Below are positions 21,551-33,068 of a DNA stretch of 64,000 bases, in pieces (positions within the stretch are counted from its first letter, which is position 1; every line of letters begins with the position of its first letter). The DNA comes from Rana temporaria (lineage: Eukaryota; Chordata; Amphibia; Anura; Ranidae): positions 332,230,089 to 332,294,088 of the forward strand of contig NC_053489.1 in the NCBI RefSeq assembly GCF_905171775.1, in the 5' to 3' direction. The translations under genes and the position numbers were made by a program. A model generated the notes under the pieces. That model was given only the letters and a program-made list of their open reading frames with translations. It was not told where the DNA came from and searched no databases.

Positions 21551-22004
21551 GGCCTAGTACACACGATAGGATTTATCCGCGGATACGGTCCTCCGGACCG
21601 TTTCCGCAGATAAATCCTCTGAGGATTTTGATCCGATGGAGTGTACACACCATCGGATCGAAATCCGCGCCGAATTCCCATCGCGATGATGACGCGGCGA
21701 CGTGTGCGACGCTGTCATATAAGGAGTTCCACGCATGCGTTGAATCATTACGACGCATGCGAGTGATGGGTTCGGACGGATCGATCCGGTGAGTCTGTAC
21801 AGACCACCGGATCGATCCGCTGGAGCCGATTCCAGCGGATAGATTTCTTAGCATGCTAAGAAATTTTTATCCGCTGGAAATCGGTCGGCCCGAAATATAT
21901 CCGCGGATAAATATCCGCTGGATCGTACACACCAGCGGATCTATCCGCTGAAACCGATCCGTGGATCAATTTCAGCGGATCGATCCTCTCGTGTGTACGG
22001 GGCC
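21551..22004. mobile_element. Harbinger-type foldback MITE (GGCC-end family)
   Basis: The ends GGCCTAGTACACACGATAGG and GTGTGTACGGGGCC are inverted, with TTA after the right end (22005-22007). It shares the TTCCACGCATGCGT and TTAGCATGCTAAGAAATTT blocks with 12938-13413. Confidence 0.87.
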
Positions 22005-22007
22005 TTA

Positions 22008-22730
22008 GTATGATTTTTATGACTTGATTAAATTGAGCTTATAGAAAGGCACACCAGCAACATTATATGAGTATTTGTATACATTATTAAATTCATGTTT
22101 TCTGAAGTTCGGAATTTTTTTTTAGCTGTCTTTTTACATAAATGTAGTTTGTATCTTATGTTTTCTACTGTTATGAGAAAAAATAAAAAAGTACACTACT
22201 GATTTAAATATGCTCAGTGGAAGTTGACTTTTGTCTTATTTATTTTTTTCTTTGTTCGTGAACCATAAAAAAAGCAATGGATGCCTATTAGAGGAAGAAA
22301 AACTGATAACTGTCAGTTATTCATAAAGAGAAATTATGTTCTCCTACAAATGTCATGGCATTAAATTAGACAGTGTAGCCATAAAGCTGAAGCAATTCAA
22401 CAGCCGGAATCCACAATATCCACTGACATTTACCACATCTCATTTTGTGAATACAGTGCCCACTTTATTGTGTAAAAGGGGATAAACAAGAAAGCTAACA
22501 ACTTTGAGACATAGATTCATTTTCTAAACTACAGATAAATGGATGTACTAAGCTGTTTTCATTTCAGCATTATATTTTCAGGGTGTGCTTTGTGATTTTT
22601 ACCTACAGGTAAACTTATAATAAATGCAGGTAAGATGAATATCTCCTAAATGTGCACCGTTTAGGAGATATTCACACTTTTAGCATCCATTGATGCTACG
22701 GGCACATGCTCTCCTATACCTGTGCCATTC
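22008..22730. other. AT-rich gene-free stretch
   Basis: No gene seen. A short piece at about 22595-22700 (CCTACAGGTAAAC, TAGGAGATATTC) belongs to the repeat family of 21015-21325. Confidence 0.5.
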
Positions 22731-23038
22731 CTTCAGAGCTCTGTGCTCTGTGCCCTCAAAATAACTCATCACACAGCCATTAATGTCTGAACCGCTGGCA
22801 GCAAAAGTGAGTACATCCCTTAGTGAAAATGTCCAAATTGGGCCCAAAAATGTCAATATTTTGTGTGGCCATTTTCCAGCACTGCCTTAACCCTACTGGA
22901 CATGCAGTTCACCAGAGCTTCACAGGATGCCACTGGAGTCCTCTTCCACTCCTCCATGATGACATCACAGAGCTGGTGGAAGTTAGAGACGTTGAATATT
23001 ATATACATATGCTCAAGTGCGCTTTGTCAGCTCAATAG

Positions 23039-23480
23039 GCATGGGATGAAAGAAAAATCCTGGATCGCCGCATTTCTCAAAAAACTATGTCTTTATTCAA
23101 AACATAAAAAAAAAAAAAAATGCAAATAGAAAAAACAGCCAAAATTCATGCAGTCAAACAAGAAGTGGACTAGGAAAAAAGAGCTGACATGTTTCGCATC
23201 ATGTGATGCTTACTTGTAGCTACGAGTAAGCATCACATGATGCGAAACATGTCAGCTCTTTTTTCCTAGTTCACTTCTTGTTTGACTGCATGAATTTTGG
23301 CTGTTTTTTCTATTTACATTTTTGTTGTTTTTTTATGATTTGAATAAAGACTCCGTTTTTTGAGGAGTGCGGCGATCCAGGATTTTTCTTTCATCCCATG
23401 CTAATTGAGCACAGCCAGCACCCTCTTGGTTTGTTGGGACGGAAGCAACGGGGATTAATTGGTATACTTTTCTTTTTTCT
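23039..23480. mobile_element. Foldback element with 13-bp target duplication
   Basis: Arms of about 185 bp (left starting GCATGGGATGAAAG, right ending CTTTCATCCCATGC near 23402) meet at about 23219. The flanks repeat GTCAGCTCAATAG at 23026-23038 and 23481-23493. The length of the duplication suggests target-primed insertion of an inverted retroelement pair rather than a DNA transposon. The centre holds a TGCGAAACATGTCAGC motif in both orientations. Confidence 0.75.
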
Positions 23481-23638
23481 GTCAGCTCAATAGAGAGACT
23501 GGGCAATTAAACAGCTCTCTATAGCAGGGAGTCCATGTATGAAAGTTTAAATGCAGCACAAGGTGTGTTGGTGGTCAAAGACAGGCTGACTGTGGATGGC
23601 TGTCGGCCCATAACAAGCTAGAAGGGACTCTGTAGACA

Positions 23639-24974
23639 GTAAAACACAAAAGAGAGCAGCACCATAGAAGTGCAGCAATGTTAAAACATTTTTAATATAG
23701 GACAGACAATTTGGAACTCACAAGATCGTAGAGATCGCAGCGCATGTAGGAAGGTATAAGAGGTTCATCCAGCGGTAGGGTCGCAGGTGGAGAGGCAGTG
23801 TGGTGGATTAGGGAAAAAAATCCTATTTGATAAGATTGAGCTTATTCTTTTTATTATTAGAATCACTTAAATGTTGCCAAATGTTGCTTTTCTTATAAGA
23901 TATATATGCATATGTATGTATGAGAATGATCAATACTGCTTATTTTCCTTGATAAAGATTTTGTCAGATATCAGGAATGATATATAATGGTTCTTAAAGT
24001 TATGAATCCAACATTATTAAGGACGTTATTAAGAGCAGATGTCATCCCACTCTCCACTCTAAGCTCTCACTCCCAAGCCACCCCTCCCTTCTAGATTCCT
24101 CAGTTGTGACAGGAAAAGCCTTCCCCTCCCCCTTCTTTTCACTGATCTCCTGAAAGCTTGTGTGACTTTGGAAGGAACTTTTAAGTAACGAGGACTGTTA
24201 TGCTGAATCTACTCTCTACTCTCTGCTTCGTGTAAACCTCTGATTGGACTAGGGCAGCATGCCCAAACATGGACTTCCATTTCTTACCCCTGTGTATGGA
24301 ATGTATAATGTGAACCTATCAGATGTGCTTGTGTGTGTGATGTCATATTGTTTATAAAAGACCAATAAATGGGTTTGGCCTTCCTGTTGTTGGAATCGAG
24401 ACAGAGGTGAGCATGTGGAATTTATTTTGTCTGTAAATTGCATTTGTCTCACCCATAGCAATTTGAAATCAGCCGGCAGAAATGGGTTAGCCTCTCTATC
24501 AGCAGCTCATGTTCCCGGCTGCACTGGTGGCTCCCAACGCTTCCTGGTTCTCAGAATCGGCTCAAAGGCTGCTGGACACATCACTACCGGATGGAGAGGG
24601 AGTGGGGAGGAGCCTGCGATCAGAGCATGCATGCTCCTTCATCAGGCAATCAGTTTTGCCTGATGAAGAAACATGCATGCTCCAAACACTCGATCCTCCC
24701 CACTCCCTCTCCATCCAAAAGTGATGTGTCCAGCGGCCTTTGAACCGATTCTGAGAACCAGGAAGCGTTGGGAGCCACCAGTGCAGCTGGGAACATGAGC
24801 TGCCTCTCCACCTGCGACCCTACCGCCTTCCCCTAGGAGTGGATGAACCTCTTATACCTTTCTACATGTGCTGTGATCTCTACGATCTTGTGAGTTCCAA
24901 ATTGTCTGTCCTATATTAAAAATGTTTTAGCATTGCTGCACTTAGATGGCACTGCTCTCTTTTGTGTTTTGATG
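23639..24974. repeat. Second foldback, left arm split by a solo LTR
   Basis: The left arm (23639-23798 and 24502-24651) pairs with the right arm (24656-24974); the centre is at TCAGGCAATCAGTTTTGCCTGA. Removing 23799-24501 plus one GCAG restores the left arm exactly. The arms include a CCTGATGAAG motif near the centre. It sits directly beside the Tc1 relic. Confidence 0.82.
23799..24501 (+). mobile_element. Solo LTR of an endogenous-retrovirus-type element
   Basis: A 703-bp block starts TG and ends CA, flanked by the 4-bp duplication GCAG (23795-23798 and 24502-24505). It holds a TATA-like TTTATAAAAG at about 24352 and AATAAA at about 24364 near the 3' end, the spacing expected of an LTR. No internal region is present, so it is a solo LTR left after recombination. 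It has no coding content. Confidence 0.7.
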
Positions 24975-24977
24975 TTT

Positions 24978-25271
24978 GAGGTCTTGTGCTCCCCCACCTT
25001 CTGTTTGAGGATGCTCAATAGGGTTTAGGTCTGGAGAGATGCTTGGCCAGTCCATCACCTTTACCCTCAGCTTCTTTAGCAAGGCAGTGGTCGTCTTTGG
25101 GGTGTGTTTGGGGTTGTTATCATGTTGAAATACTGCCCTGTGGCCCATTCTCCAAAGAGAGGGGATCATGCTCTGCTTCAGTATGTCACAGTACATGTTA
25201 TCTTTCATGGTTCCCTTAAAGAACAAATTTAACACACCTGCTCCCCATCCACCCTTGAGACCTTGTAACAC
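24978..25271 (-). pseudogene. Tc1-like transposase, C-terminal fragment
   Basis: The minus-strand frame holds QHDNNPKHTPK and DWPSISPDLNPIEH, the second and third catalytic regions of the Tc1 DDE domain (second Asp and the DxxPD/NPIE block). The frame breaks just after this motif. The N-terminal DNA-binding domain is absent apart from a piece left of the insertion (22800-22998). The enzyme is dead. Confidence 0.85.
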
Positions 25272-25552
25272 TAACTAGTCACATTACACCAGGGAGGGAA
25301 AATGGCTAATTGGGCCCAATTTGGACATTTTCACTTAGGGGTGTACTCACTTTTGCTGCCAGCAGTTTAGACATTAATGGCTGTGTGTTGAGTTATTTTG
25401 AGGGGACAGCAAATGTACACTGTTATACAAGCTGTACACTCACTACTTTACATTGTAGCAAAGTGTAATTTCTTCAGTGTTGTCCTATAAAAAGATATAA
25501 TAAAATATTTACAAAAATGTGAGGAGTGTACTCACTTTTGTGAGATACTGTA

Positions 25553-25780
25553 TATATTTTTGAACGGGGAAGTTATGAATTTCAATTGATGAATTTTGAT
25601 CACTGTTTTGCATTGTGGTTGAGTGCACTATGTTTGCTGTATTTGCTGGAGTTCAGCTTAAATTTTTTTGTCAAGTCCACCTAAATCTACTAGTACATAT
25701 AACACTACCCTACCCCCAGGACAATGTTGCTGTCCAAAGGTGTCTCTGTTGCTTCTCCATCCAGATGGGAGACTCTCTAA
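25553..25780. other. Short spacer
   Basis: No feature recognised between the Tc1-like end and the next MITE. Confidence 0.4.
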
Positions 25781-26437
25781 GGCTGGGTTCACATAAGTGC
25801 AAATTGGTTTCCTCGCATCCAATTTGGATGATAGGAGAGTATGCCCAGATCTCAATTGAGCCGGTTCACACATCTCCGGGGTGGCTGCAGAGCGGATTGC
25901 ACAGGGGTCCTCCTGTGTGTCTTATGCCGCGTACACACGGTCGGAATTTCCGACAAGAAAAGTTTGATGTGAGCTTTTGGTCGGAAATTCCGACCGTGTG
26001 TAGGCCCCATCGGACTTTTTCTGTCGGAATTTCCGACAGCAAAAATTTGAGAGCTGGTTCTCAAATTTTCCGACTGGAAAAGTTCTTGTCGGAAATTCCG
26101 ATCGTCTGTATGCAATTCCGACACGCATGCTCACAATCAATTCGATGCATGCTCGGAAATCATTGACTTTCATTTTTCTCCGTTTGTTGTAGTGTTGTAC
26201 GTCACCACGTTCTTGATGGTCGGAATTTTGTGTGACCTTGTGTATGCAACACAAGTTTAAGCCAAAATTTTGTCAGAAAAAATCCACGTTTTTCTTGTTG
26301 GAATTTCCGATCGTGTGTGCACGGCATTTGACTCAGTTTCAGGTAAAAAATCAGGCCTGAATTGTCCCTGAATTAGAGAACAGGGAGTAACCGGACCCCT
26401 GCTGCGAGTCGCATGCAAATTAAGTGTAAACCCAGCC
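25781..26437. mobile_element. MITE with AGGCTGGGTTCACA ends, split by a nested MITE
   Basis: The left end AAGGCTGGGTTCACA (25781) and the right end TGTAAACCCAGCCT (to about 26437) are inverted. The Harbinger-type MITE at 25925-26326 lies inside it. A fragment of a related family (AGCCCAGGTTCACACTGGGC) occurs at about 35205. Confidence 0.72.
25925..26326. mobile_element. Harbinger-type foldback MITE (TGCCGCG-end family)
   Basis: The ends TGCCGCGTACACACGGTCGG and CGATCGTGTGTGCACGGCA are inverted, with TTA on the left (25922-25924). The inside repeats CGGAATTTCCG palindromes. It is nested in 25781-26437. Confidence 0.85.
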
Positions 26438-26616
26438 TAAAGCTGGGTGTAAAACTAGTAGAATTTCAAATGAAAATTATTAGAAAAATTTGTACAAAAA
26501 TTCTCAGAACATTAAAATGTCCTTCAAAAGTAGTTCAAGATTTCATTTGCTTTAAACATTTGCTTTTGGAATGAATTTTACCAAGACTTACAGAGCAAAA
26601 GCCACATACACTGTTA

Positions 26617-26993
26617 TGCCCCGTACACACGACCGGTTTTCCCGTCGGATAAAGTCTGATGACTTTTGGCTGGTAATCCCTAAACGTGTGTATGCTCCAT
26701 CAGACTTTTTCCAACAGGAAAACTGCTGGAAAAAAAAAAAGAGAGCAGGATCTCTTCTTTACCATCAGGAAAAAATCTTAGCGGGAAAACCGTTCGTCTG
26801 TATGCAATTTCAATGTGCAAAAAAGGTGCATGCTCAGAAGCGTTAAACTTAATTTTTCTCAGCTCGTCGTAATGTTGTACGTCACTGTTGGAATTTGGTG
26901 TGACCGTGTGTACGCGAGACGAGCTTGAGCAGAATTCCGCTGGGAAAACCATCCTTTTTTTTCGGCGGGAACACCGCTTGTATGTACGGAGCA
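26617..26993. mobile_element. Harbinger-type foldback MITE (TGCCGCG-end family, diverged)
   Basis: It begins TGCCCCGTACACACGACCGG and ends TGTACGGAGCA, with TTA on both sides (26614-26616 and 26994-26996). The CCGTCGGATAAA-type inside is more diverged than in its relatives. Confidence 0.82.
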
Positions 26994-27159
26994 TTAGAAA
27001 TTCTTACAAGAACATTTTTCCATTCTGCCCATTCAAATTTTTATGACACTGCAGTAGAAAACAAACTTTGATTTGATCCCACTAAAGATCAGTAAAAATA
27101 AAAAAATGTTCTTACAAACAAAATTCTTACAGAGAATAGACCTAGCATTAGACAAGAAT

Positions 27160-29627
27160 AGGGATGAGCCGAACACCCCCCTGTTCGGTTCGCACCAGAA
27201 CTTGCGAACACGCCAAATGTTTGTGTGAACTTTAGAACCCTGTTAAAGTCTATGGGACTCGAACATTTGAAATCTAAAGTGCTAATTTTAAAGGCTAATA
27301 TGCAAGTTATTGTCCTAAAAAGTGTTTGGGGACCTGGGTCCTGCTCCAGGGGACATGTATCAATGCAAAAAAAAGTTTTAAAAACGGCTGTTTTTTCGGG
27401 AGCAGTGAATTTAATAATGCTAAAAGTGAAACAATAAAAGTGAAATATTACTTTACATTTCGTACCTGGGGGGGGGTGTAAAGTTAGCATGTGAAATAGC
27501 ACATGTTTCAAGTACTTAGAACTGTCTCTGCACAAAGTGTCATTTCTGAAAGGAAAAAAAGTCTTTTAAAACCGGACTTGCGCCTATAATGAATTGTCGG
27601 CTCTGGCAATTCAGAGAGAATTCATTCATAAAAAATAAATAATAAATAGCGTGGGGGTCCCCCCAAATTCCATTACCAGGCCCTTCAGGTCTGGAATGGA
27701 TATTAAGGGGAACCCCTCTGTCAATTTAAAAAAAAATGACGTGGGGTTCGACCCCAAATATCCATTCCAGACCCTTCAGGTCTGGTGTGGATTTTAAGGG
27801 GAACTCCACCCCAAAAAAAAATGTTTAAATGGCGTGGAGTTCCCCCAAAAATTCACACCAGACCCCTTATCCGAGCACGTTAACCTGGCCGGCTGCAGAA
27901 AAAAGGGGGGACAGAGTGCGCCCCCCCTCTCCTGAACCGTACCAGGCCACATGCCCTCAACATGGAGAGGATGTCCCCATGTTGATGGGGACAAGGGCCT
28001 CATCCCCACAACCCTTGCCCGGTGGTTGTGGGGCTCTGCGGGTGGGGGGCTTATCAGAATCTGGAAGACCCCTTTAACAAAGGGGACCCCCAGATCCTGG
28101 CCCCCCCCTATGTGAATTGGTAATAGGGTACATTGTACCCCTACCATTTTACAAAGGAAGTGTAAATAGTTGGAAAAAACACACACACACACACACTGTA
28201 GAAAAAGGTCCTTTATTAATAAAAAATAAAATAAAAAAATCCAGCCGTGGTAATCTACTTGGTCCTGGCTTCCTGCTCCAACGTTGTCTGTATCCAGCGA
28301 CGGTCGGTGATCTCCGGTCCAGCGATGAGAAGATCCATCCATCCAGAGCGCAGCGCACAGCTGCAGCCGCGTCATTCGCTGGGCTGTGTCCAGCGAGAGA
28401 GGAGGTCGGCGTGGCTGCGCTCTGGATGGATCTTCTCATCGCTGGACCGGAGATCACTGACCGTCGCTGGATACAGACAACGTTGGAGCAGGAAGCCGGG
28501 ACTGAGAGTGGATTACCACCGCTGGATTTTTTTTTTTTTTTATTAATAAAGGACTTTTTTCTACGGTGTGTGTGTGTGTGTTTTTTCCAACTATTTACAC
28601 TTCCTTCATGAAATGGTAGGGGTACAATGTACCCCATTACCAATTCACATAGGGGTGGCCAGGATCTGGGGGTCCCCTTTGTTAAAGGGGTCTTCCAGAT
28701 TCTAATAAGCCCCCCGCCCGCAGACCCCCACAACCACTGGGCAAGGGTTGTGGGGATGAGGCCCTTGTCCCCATCAACATGGGGACATCCTCCCCATGTT
28801 GAGGGCATGTGGCCTGGTACGGTTCAGGAGAGGGGGGGCCACACTCTGTCCCCCCCCTCTTTTCTGCAGCCGGCCAGGTTAACGTGCTCGGATAAGGGTT
28901 CTGGTGTGAATTTTTGGGGAAACTCCACGCCATTTTTTTTTTAAATTTGGGGTGGAGTTCCCCTTAAAATCCACACCAGACCTGAAGGGCCTGGAATGGA
29001 TATTTGGGGGGAACCCTACATCATTTTGTTTTTTAAATTGACGGCGGGGTTTCCCTTAATATCCTTTCCAGACCTGAAGGGCCTGGTAATGGAATTTGGG
29101 GGGACCCCCACGCTATTTCTTTTTTTTAATGAATGAATTCTCTCTGAATTGCCAGAGCCGACAATTCATTATAGCAGCAAGTCCGGTTTTAAAAGACTTT
29201 TTTTCCTTTCAGAAATGACACTTTGTGCAGGGACAGTTCTATGTACTGGAAACATGCGCTATTTCACATGCTAACTTTACACTCCCCCTAGGTACGAAAT
29301 TTAAAGTAATATTTCACTTTTATTGTTTCACTTTTAGCATTATTAAATTCACTGCTCCCGAAAAAACAGCAGTTTTTAAAACTTTTTTTTTGCATTGATA
29401 CATGTCCCCTGGGACAGGACCCAGGTCCCCAAACACTTTTTAGGACAATAAATTGCATATTAGCTTTTAAAATTAGCACTTTAGATTTCTCCCATAGACT
29501 TTAACAGGGTATTCCGCGGCTTTTCGAATTTGCCGCGAACACCCCTAATTGTTCGTTGTTCGCCGAACAGGCGAAAAGGCAATGTTTGAGTCGAACATGA
29601 GTTTGACTCGAACTCGAAGCTCATCCA
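27160..29627. mobile_element. 2.5-kb foldback element with about 1.2-kb arms
   Basis: Nearly the whole block is one imperfect palindrome centred at about 28390. The ends GGATGAGCC (27162) and GGCTCATCC-like (GCTCATCC to 29626) pair. Inner landmarks such as GGACATGTATCAATGCAAAA, TCCGAGCACGTTAACCTGGC and CATGCCCTCAACATGG each occur once per arm in opposite orientation. The many open frames in it are mirror images of each other and lack family resemblance. TAGACAA near both edges may be a target duplication. A fragment of the same family is at 36415-37099. Confidence 0.85.
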
Positions 29628-29645
29628 TAGACAAAAAGCATGTTA

Positions 29646-30064
29646 GGCCTCGTACACATGATAGGTTAAACAGAGGACAACGGTCTGATGGACCGTTTTC
29701 ATCGGTCAAAACCGATCGTGTGTGGACCCCATAGGTTATTTAACCATCGGTTAAAAAAAAGCCAACTTGCTTTAAATTCAATCGATAGATTCCTAACCGA
29801 TGGGAAAAAAAGGATTGTTAGTAGGCACAACCATCGGTTAAAAATCCACGCATGCTCAGAATCAAGTCGACGCATGCTTGGAAGCATTGAACTTCGTTTT
29901 TTTCAGCACGTCGTTGTGTTTTACGTCACCGCGTTCTAAAACTATAGTTTTTTTAACCGATGGTGTGTAGGCGCGACGGACCATCAGTCCGCTTCATCGG
30001 TTAACCGATGAAAATGGTCCATCGGTCCGTTCCCATCGGATGGACTGATCGTGTGTACGCGGCT
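29646..30064. mobile_element. Harbinger-type foldback MITE (GGCC-end family)
   Basis: The ends GGCCTCGTACACATGATAGG and GATCGTGTGTACGCGGCT are inverted, with TTA on both sides (29643-29645 and 30065-30067). The inside uses AACCGATGG blocks like 18575-18983. Confidence 0.85.
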
Positions 30065-30411
30065 TTACTTTGCCGCATAGCCATGTGATAAAAAAGGAAA
30101 AAAAAAATTGATGCAGCTACCACATTTAAAGTAAAATGCAATATCTTAAAATGTTGTTTTTGGGTTTAGATACCCCTCAAATAACAAATTGTGCCTATTT
30201 GGTCTCTGCAATAAATAAGCATACACATCTACAGTACGTTCATATTCTGGCTTCCCAAAATATCTTGAAACAAAGAAGATAAAAGAAAAAGGCGATCATT
30301 AGCCACAGTTTTGTGAAAAAGGAAGACAGAGAAAACATTATGTGAAGTGTATTTGAATAAAGTAAAAAAAGAACTGTCAAATTGGACAGGGAATAAACAG
30401 AGACTTCTATC

Positions 30412-30609
30412 TTAAACAGACAGTTTCTTGAAGTTGAGCTGGTTTTTACGTTTTGAGACAGTAAGTGAACTTGACCTAGTTTTCTTGACTGCACTAATTT
30501 GATTCTTGTTATCTCTCCACAGGGAGTCTCCAACACTGTAGTTAAACTCAGGAGGCACCAAGGACATGGCAAATATTTTGAATGTTGTAGCATTATATCC
30601 CAGTGGGGC
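30412..30609 (-). CDS. Candidate C-terminal exon of an unknown host protein
   Basis: The minus strand is open for 65 codons ending in TAA (30412-30414). The translation is hydrophilic and protein-like, rich in Lys, Ser and Asn, with a PPEFNYSVGDSLWRDN stretch and a basic end NQLNFKKLSV. I do not recognise the family. No strong splice acceptor is visible near 30609. The opposite strand also has an acceptor-like CTCTCCACAG at about 30516-30525 and a short open frame, so the assignment is uncertain. This is one of the few stretches not explained by repeats. Confidence 0.28.
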   Translation of the reverse strand, partial: APLGYNATTFKIFAMSLVPPEFNYSVGDSLWRDNKNQISAVKKTRSSSLTVSKRKNQLNFKKLSV

Positions 30610-30935
30610 TCAGTGACCCCGTTTTTATAGTGTATATTATATATGTGACGCTTGTAGTCCGCTTATTTTACCAGCTATTTTTTTTACCAATAAAAAAAAA
30701 ACGTATTTAATAAATGACTTTAATGAAGATATTTCCTAATATGTTTGAATGAAGCACAAGAAATGTAAGCAAATAAAAGGGACATTTATGCGTTGCATAT
30801 CTGCACTATTTTTAACACTGTACGGGCTCATTTACACTAACTTTGTCCTCTGTGCCAATTTCTCCTGGTCACTTCCACCAAGCCTTCTCACATATACCAC
30901 ATAGGGAAAATGATAGAGGCACACAATAGTGTGAT

Positions 30936-31411
30936 CAGGGCCGGTGCTAGCACAAGGCAACATGGGCACTTGCCTTACGACGCCAGCTGTGGAACAGGGC
31001 GGAAAATTGAGTGGGAGTGCGGGCACCGCTAACACCGCCCGCTGCCCCACACTGATCAGTGCCTCGCTCAGTAAGGGAGCTGACTGAAGCCGCCGACGCC
31101 TCCTCCTCTCTGTTTACATCCAGTGAGGAGGAGGAGCCTGAGGGACACACACTGCTGTGTGTACATGTCCGCGGCCGCGCTGTTCTGAGGTCTGTATGTG
31201 TACAGTGCTGTGCACGCTACTATTTTAAGTAGATGGACATGTGGGGGGAGGGCTGCCTATGCTGATGGGGGGGGTGTATACTGCGGGGGTCTCTGTACTA
31301 AGGGGGGATTCTGTACTGATGGCTGGGGGGTCTGCACTAAGGGGGGGTGTTTACTGCGGGCGTCAAAATGCATCTTCGCCTGAGTTGGCAAAAATCCTTG
31401 CACCGGCCCTA
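30936..31411. mobile_element. hAT MITE with CAGGGCCGGTG ends
   Basis: The ends CAGGGCCGGTGCTAGCA and GCACCGGCCCTA are inverted. They are flanked by the 8-bp duplication AGTGTGAT at 30928-30935 and 31412-31419. The 476-bp inside is GC- and G-rich and non-coding. Confidence 0.93.
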
Positions 31412-31951
31412 AGTGTGATACCATCTAAAAAAATGTAATCTTTAAAAACGATCAATATACATTCAACTCACATTTGCATAGTCAAAACGCTTGTAAAGTG
31501 CTGTAATGCTGTAGTACTGAGGGGGGGTAGAGTCACCTGAATCCCGGATATGCAGCCCCAGTTTACGGAGTTCAATACATCCTATGCCTCCTCTTCAGTC
31601 CACTTCCTGCTTCCTACACTTCCTTCCTACACAGGGGTTGTAAAGGTTCGTTTTTTATTTTCTAAATAGGTTTTTTTCAGCTAGTGCATTGTTGGTTCAC
31701 TTACCTTTTCCTTACCTTTTCATTCGATTTCCCTTCCAAATGTTTTTTTTCTTTGTCTGAATTTCTCACTTTCTGTTTCTCACCAGTAAGCTTGATCCCA
31801 TCATCCAAGCTGTTCTGACTGGGGGTTAGTCAGCCAGAACAGCTTACTGAGGAGGAACAGGAAGTGAGAAATTCAGACAAAGAAAACAAAGAAAAAAAAC
31901 ATTTGGAAGGGAAATCGAAGGAAAGGGTAAGTGAACCAACAATGCACTAGC

Positions 31952-32231
31952 TTAACCACTTAAGACCCGGACCATTATGCAGGTTAAGGACCTTGCCCCT
32001 GTTTGCGATTCGACACTGCGTCGCTTTAACTGACAATTGCACGGTCGTGCGACGTGGCTCTCAAAACAAAATTGGCATCCTTTTTTTCCCACAAACAGAG
32101 CTTTCTTTTGGTGGTATTTGATCACCTCTGCAGTTTTTATTTTTTGCGCTATAAACAAAAATAGAGCGACAATTTTGAAAAAAAATGCAATATTTTTTAC
32201 TTTTTGCTATAATAAATATGCCCCCCAAAAA

Positions 32232-32315
<84 letters not shown>

Positions 32316-33024
32316 AAAAATTATTCCTCAGTTTAGGCAGATACATATTCTTCTACCTATTTTTGGTAAAAAAAAAAAGCGTTTATTGATTGGTTTGCGC
32401 AAACTTTATAGCGTTTACAAAATAGGGGATAGTTTTATTGCATTTTTATTAATATATATTTTTTTTACTACTAATGGCGGCAATCAGCGATTTTTTTCGT
32501 GACTGCGACATTATGGCGGACACATCAGACAATTTTGACACAGTTTTGGGACCATTGTAATTTTCACAGCAAAAAGTGCTATAAAAATGCATTGTTTACT
32601 GTGAAAATGACAATTGCAGTTTAGGAGTTAACCACTAGGGGGCGCTGTAGGGGTTAAGTGTGACCTCATATGTGTTTCTAACTGTACGGGGGCGGGGCTG
32701 GACATGTGACGTCATTCATCGTCTTTCCCTAAATAAGGGAACAGACGATCAATGACACTGCCACAACGAAGAACAGGGAAGGTGTGTTTACACACACACC
32801 TCTCCCCGTTCTTCAACTCTGGTGACCGATCGCGGGACACCGGCGGCGATCGGGTCTGCGGGTCCCGCGGGCGTGGTCACGGAGCTTCGGACCGGGTCGC
32901 CAGCGCGTGGCGCGGTCAGGACCCCACAGCTGTGCTTAAAGAAACACGTACAGGTACGTGATTGTGCCCAGCCATGCCATTCTGCCGACATATATCGGCG
33001 TGAAGGCGTTCTTTAAGTGGTTAA
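31952..33024. mobile_element. piggyBac-like MITE (TTAA target site)
   Basis: The inverted ends TTAACCACTTAAG and CTTTAAGTGGTTAA include the TTAA target duplicated on both sides (31952-31955 and 33021-33024). It holds a (TA)n microsatellite and GC-rich sequence and no transposase. Confidence 0.78.
32241..32311. repeat. (TA)n microsatellite
   Basis: An uninterrupted TA dinucleotide run of about 71 bp. Confidence 0.98.
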
Positions 33025-33068
33025 AGGAACCTATTTAGAAAATAAAAAACAAACCTTTACAACCCCTT

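Larger units (their letters stand above)
22731..25552 (-). mobile_element. Tc1/mariner relic split by later insertions
   Basis: The left part (22731-22998) and the right part (about 24978-25552) together match a Tc1-like transposon on the minus strand. The CTGGCAGCAAAAGTGAGTAC block at 22793 recurs inverted near 25345. The right end carries GTGTACTCACTTTTGTGAGA then TACTGTA at about 25524-25552. The transposase gene is mostly lost. About 2 kb of foldback DNA interrupts it. Confidence 0.8.
31634..33068. repeat. Foldback repeat carrying a piggyBac-like MITE
   Basis: The arms (31634-31800 and about 31855-31951 plus 33025-33068) contain TTGTAAAGG, CTAAATAGG and AATGCACTAGC in opposite orientations. 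The right arm is split by the TTAA-flanked insertion at 31952-33024. Confidence 0.75.

Noticed and set aside
25615..26846. Open frames of 70-183 codons over 25615-26846
   Set aside because: They cross two nested MITEs and their palindromes. No conserved motif was found.
27794..28944. Several 60-219 codon frames on both strands
   Set aside because: They are mirror images across the palindrome and contain microsatellite-derived His/Thr runs. No family is recognised.
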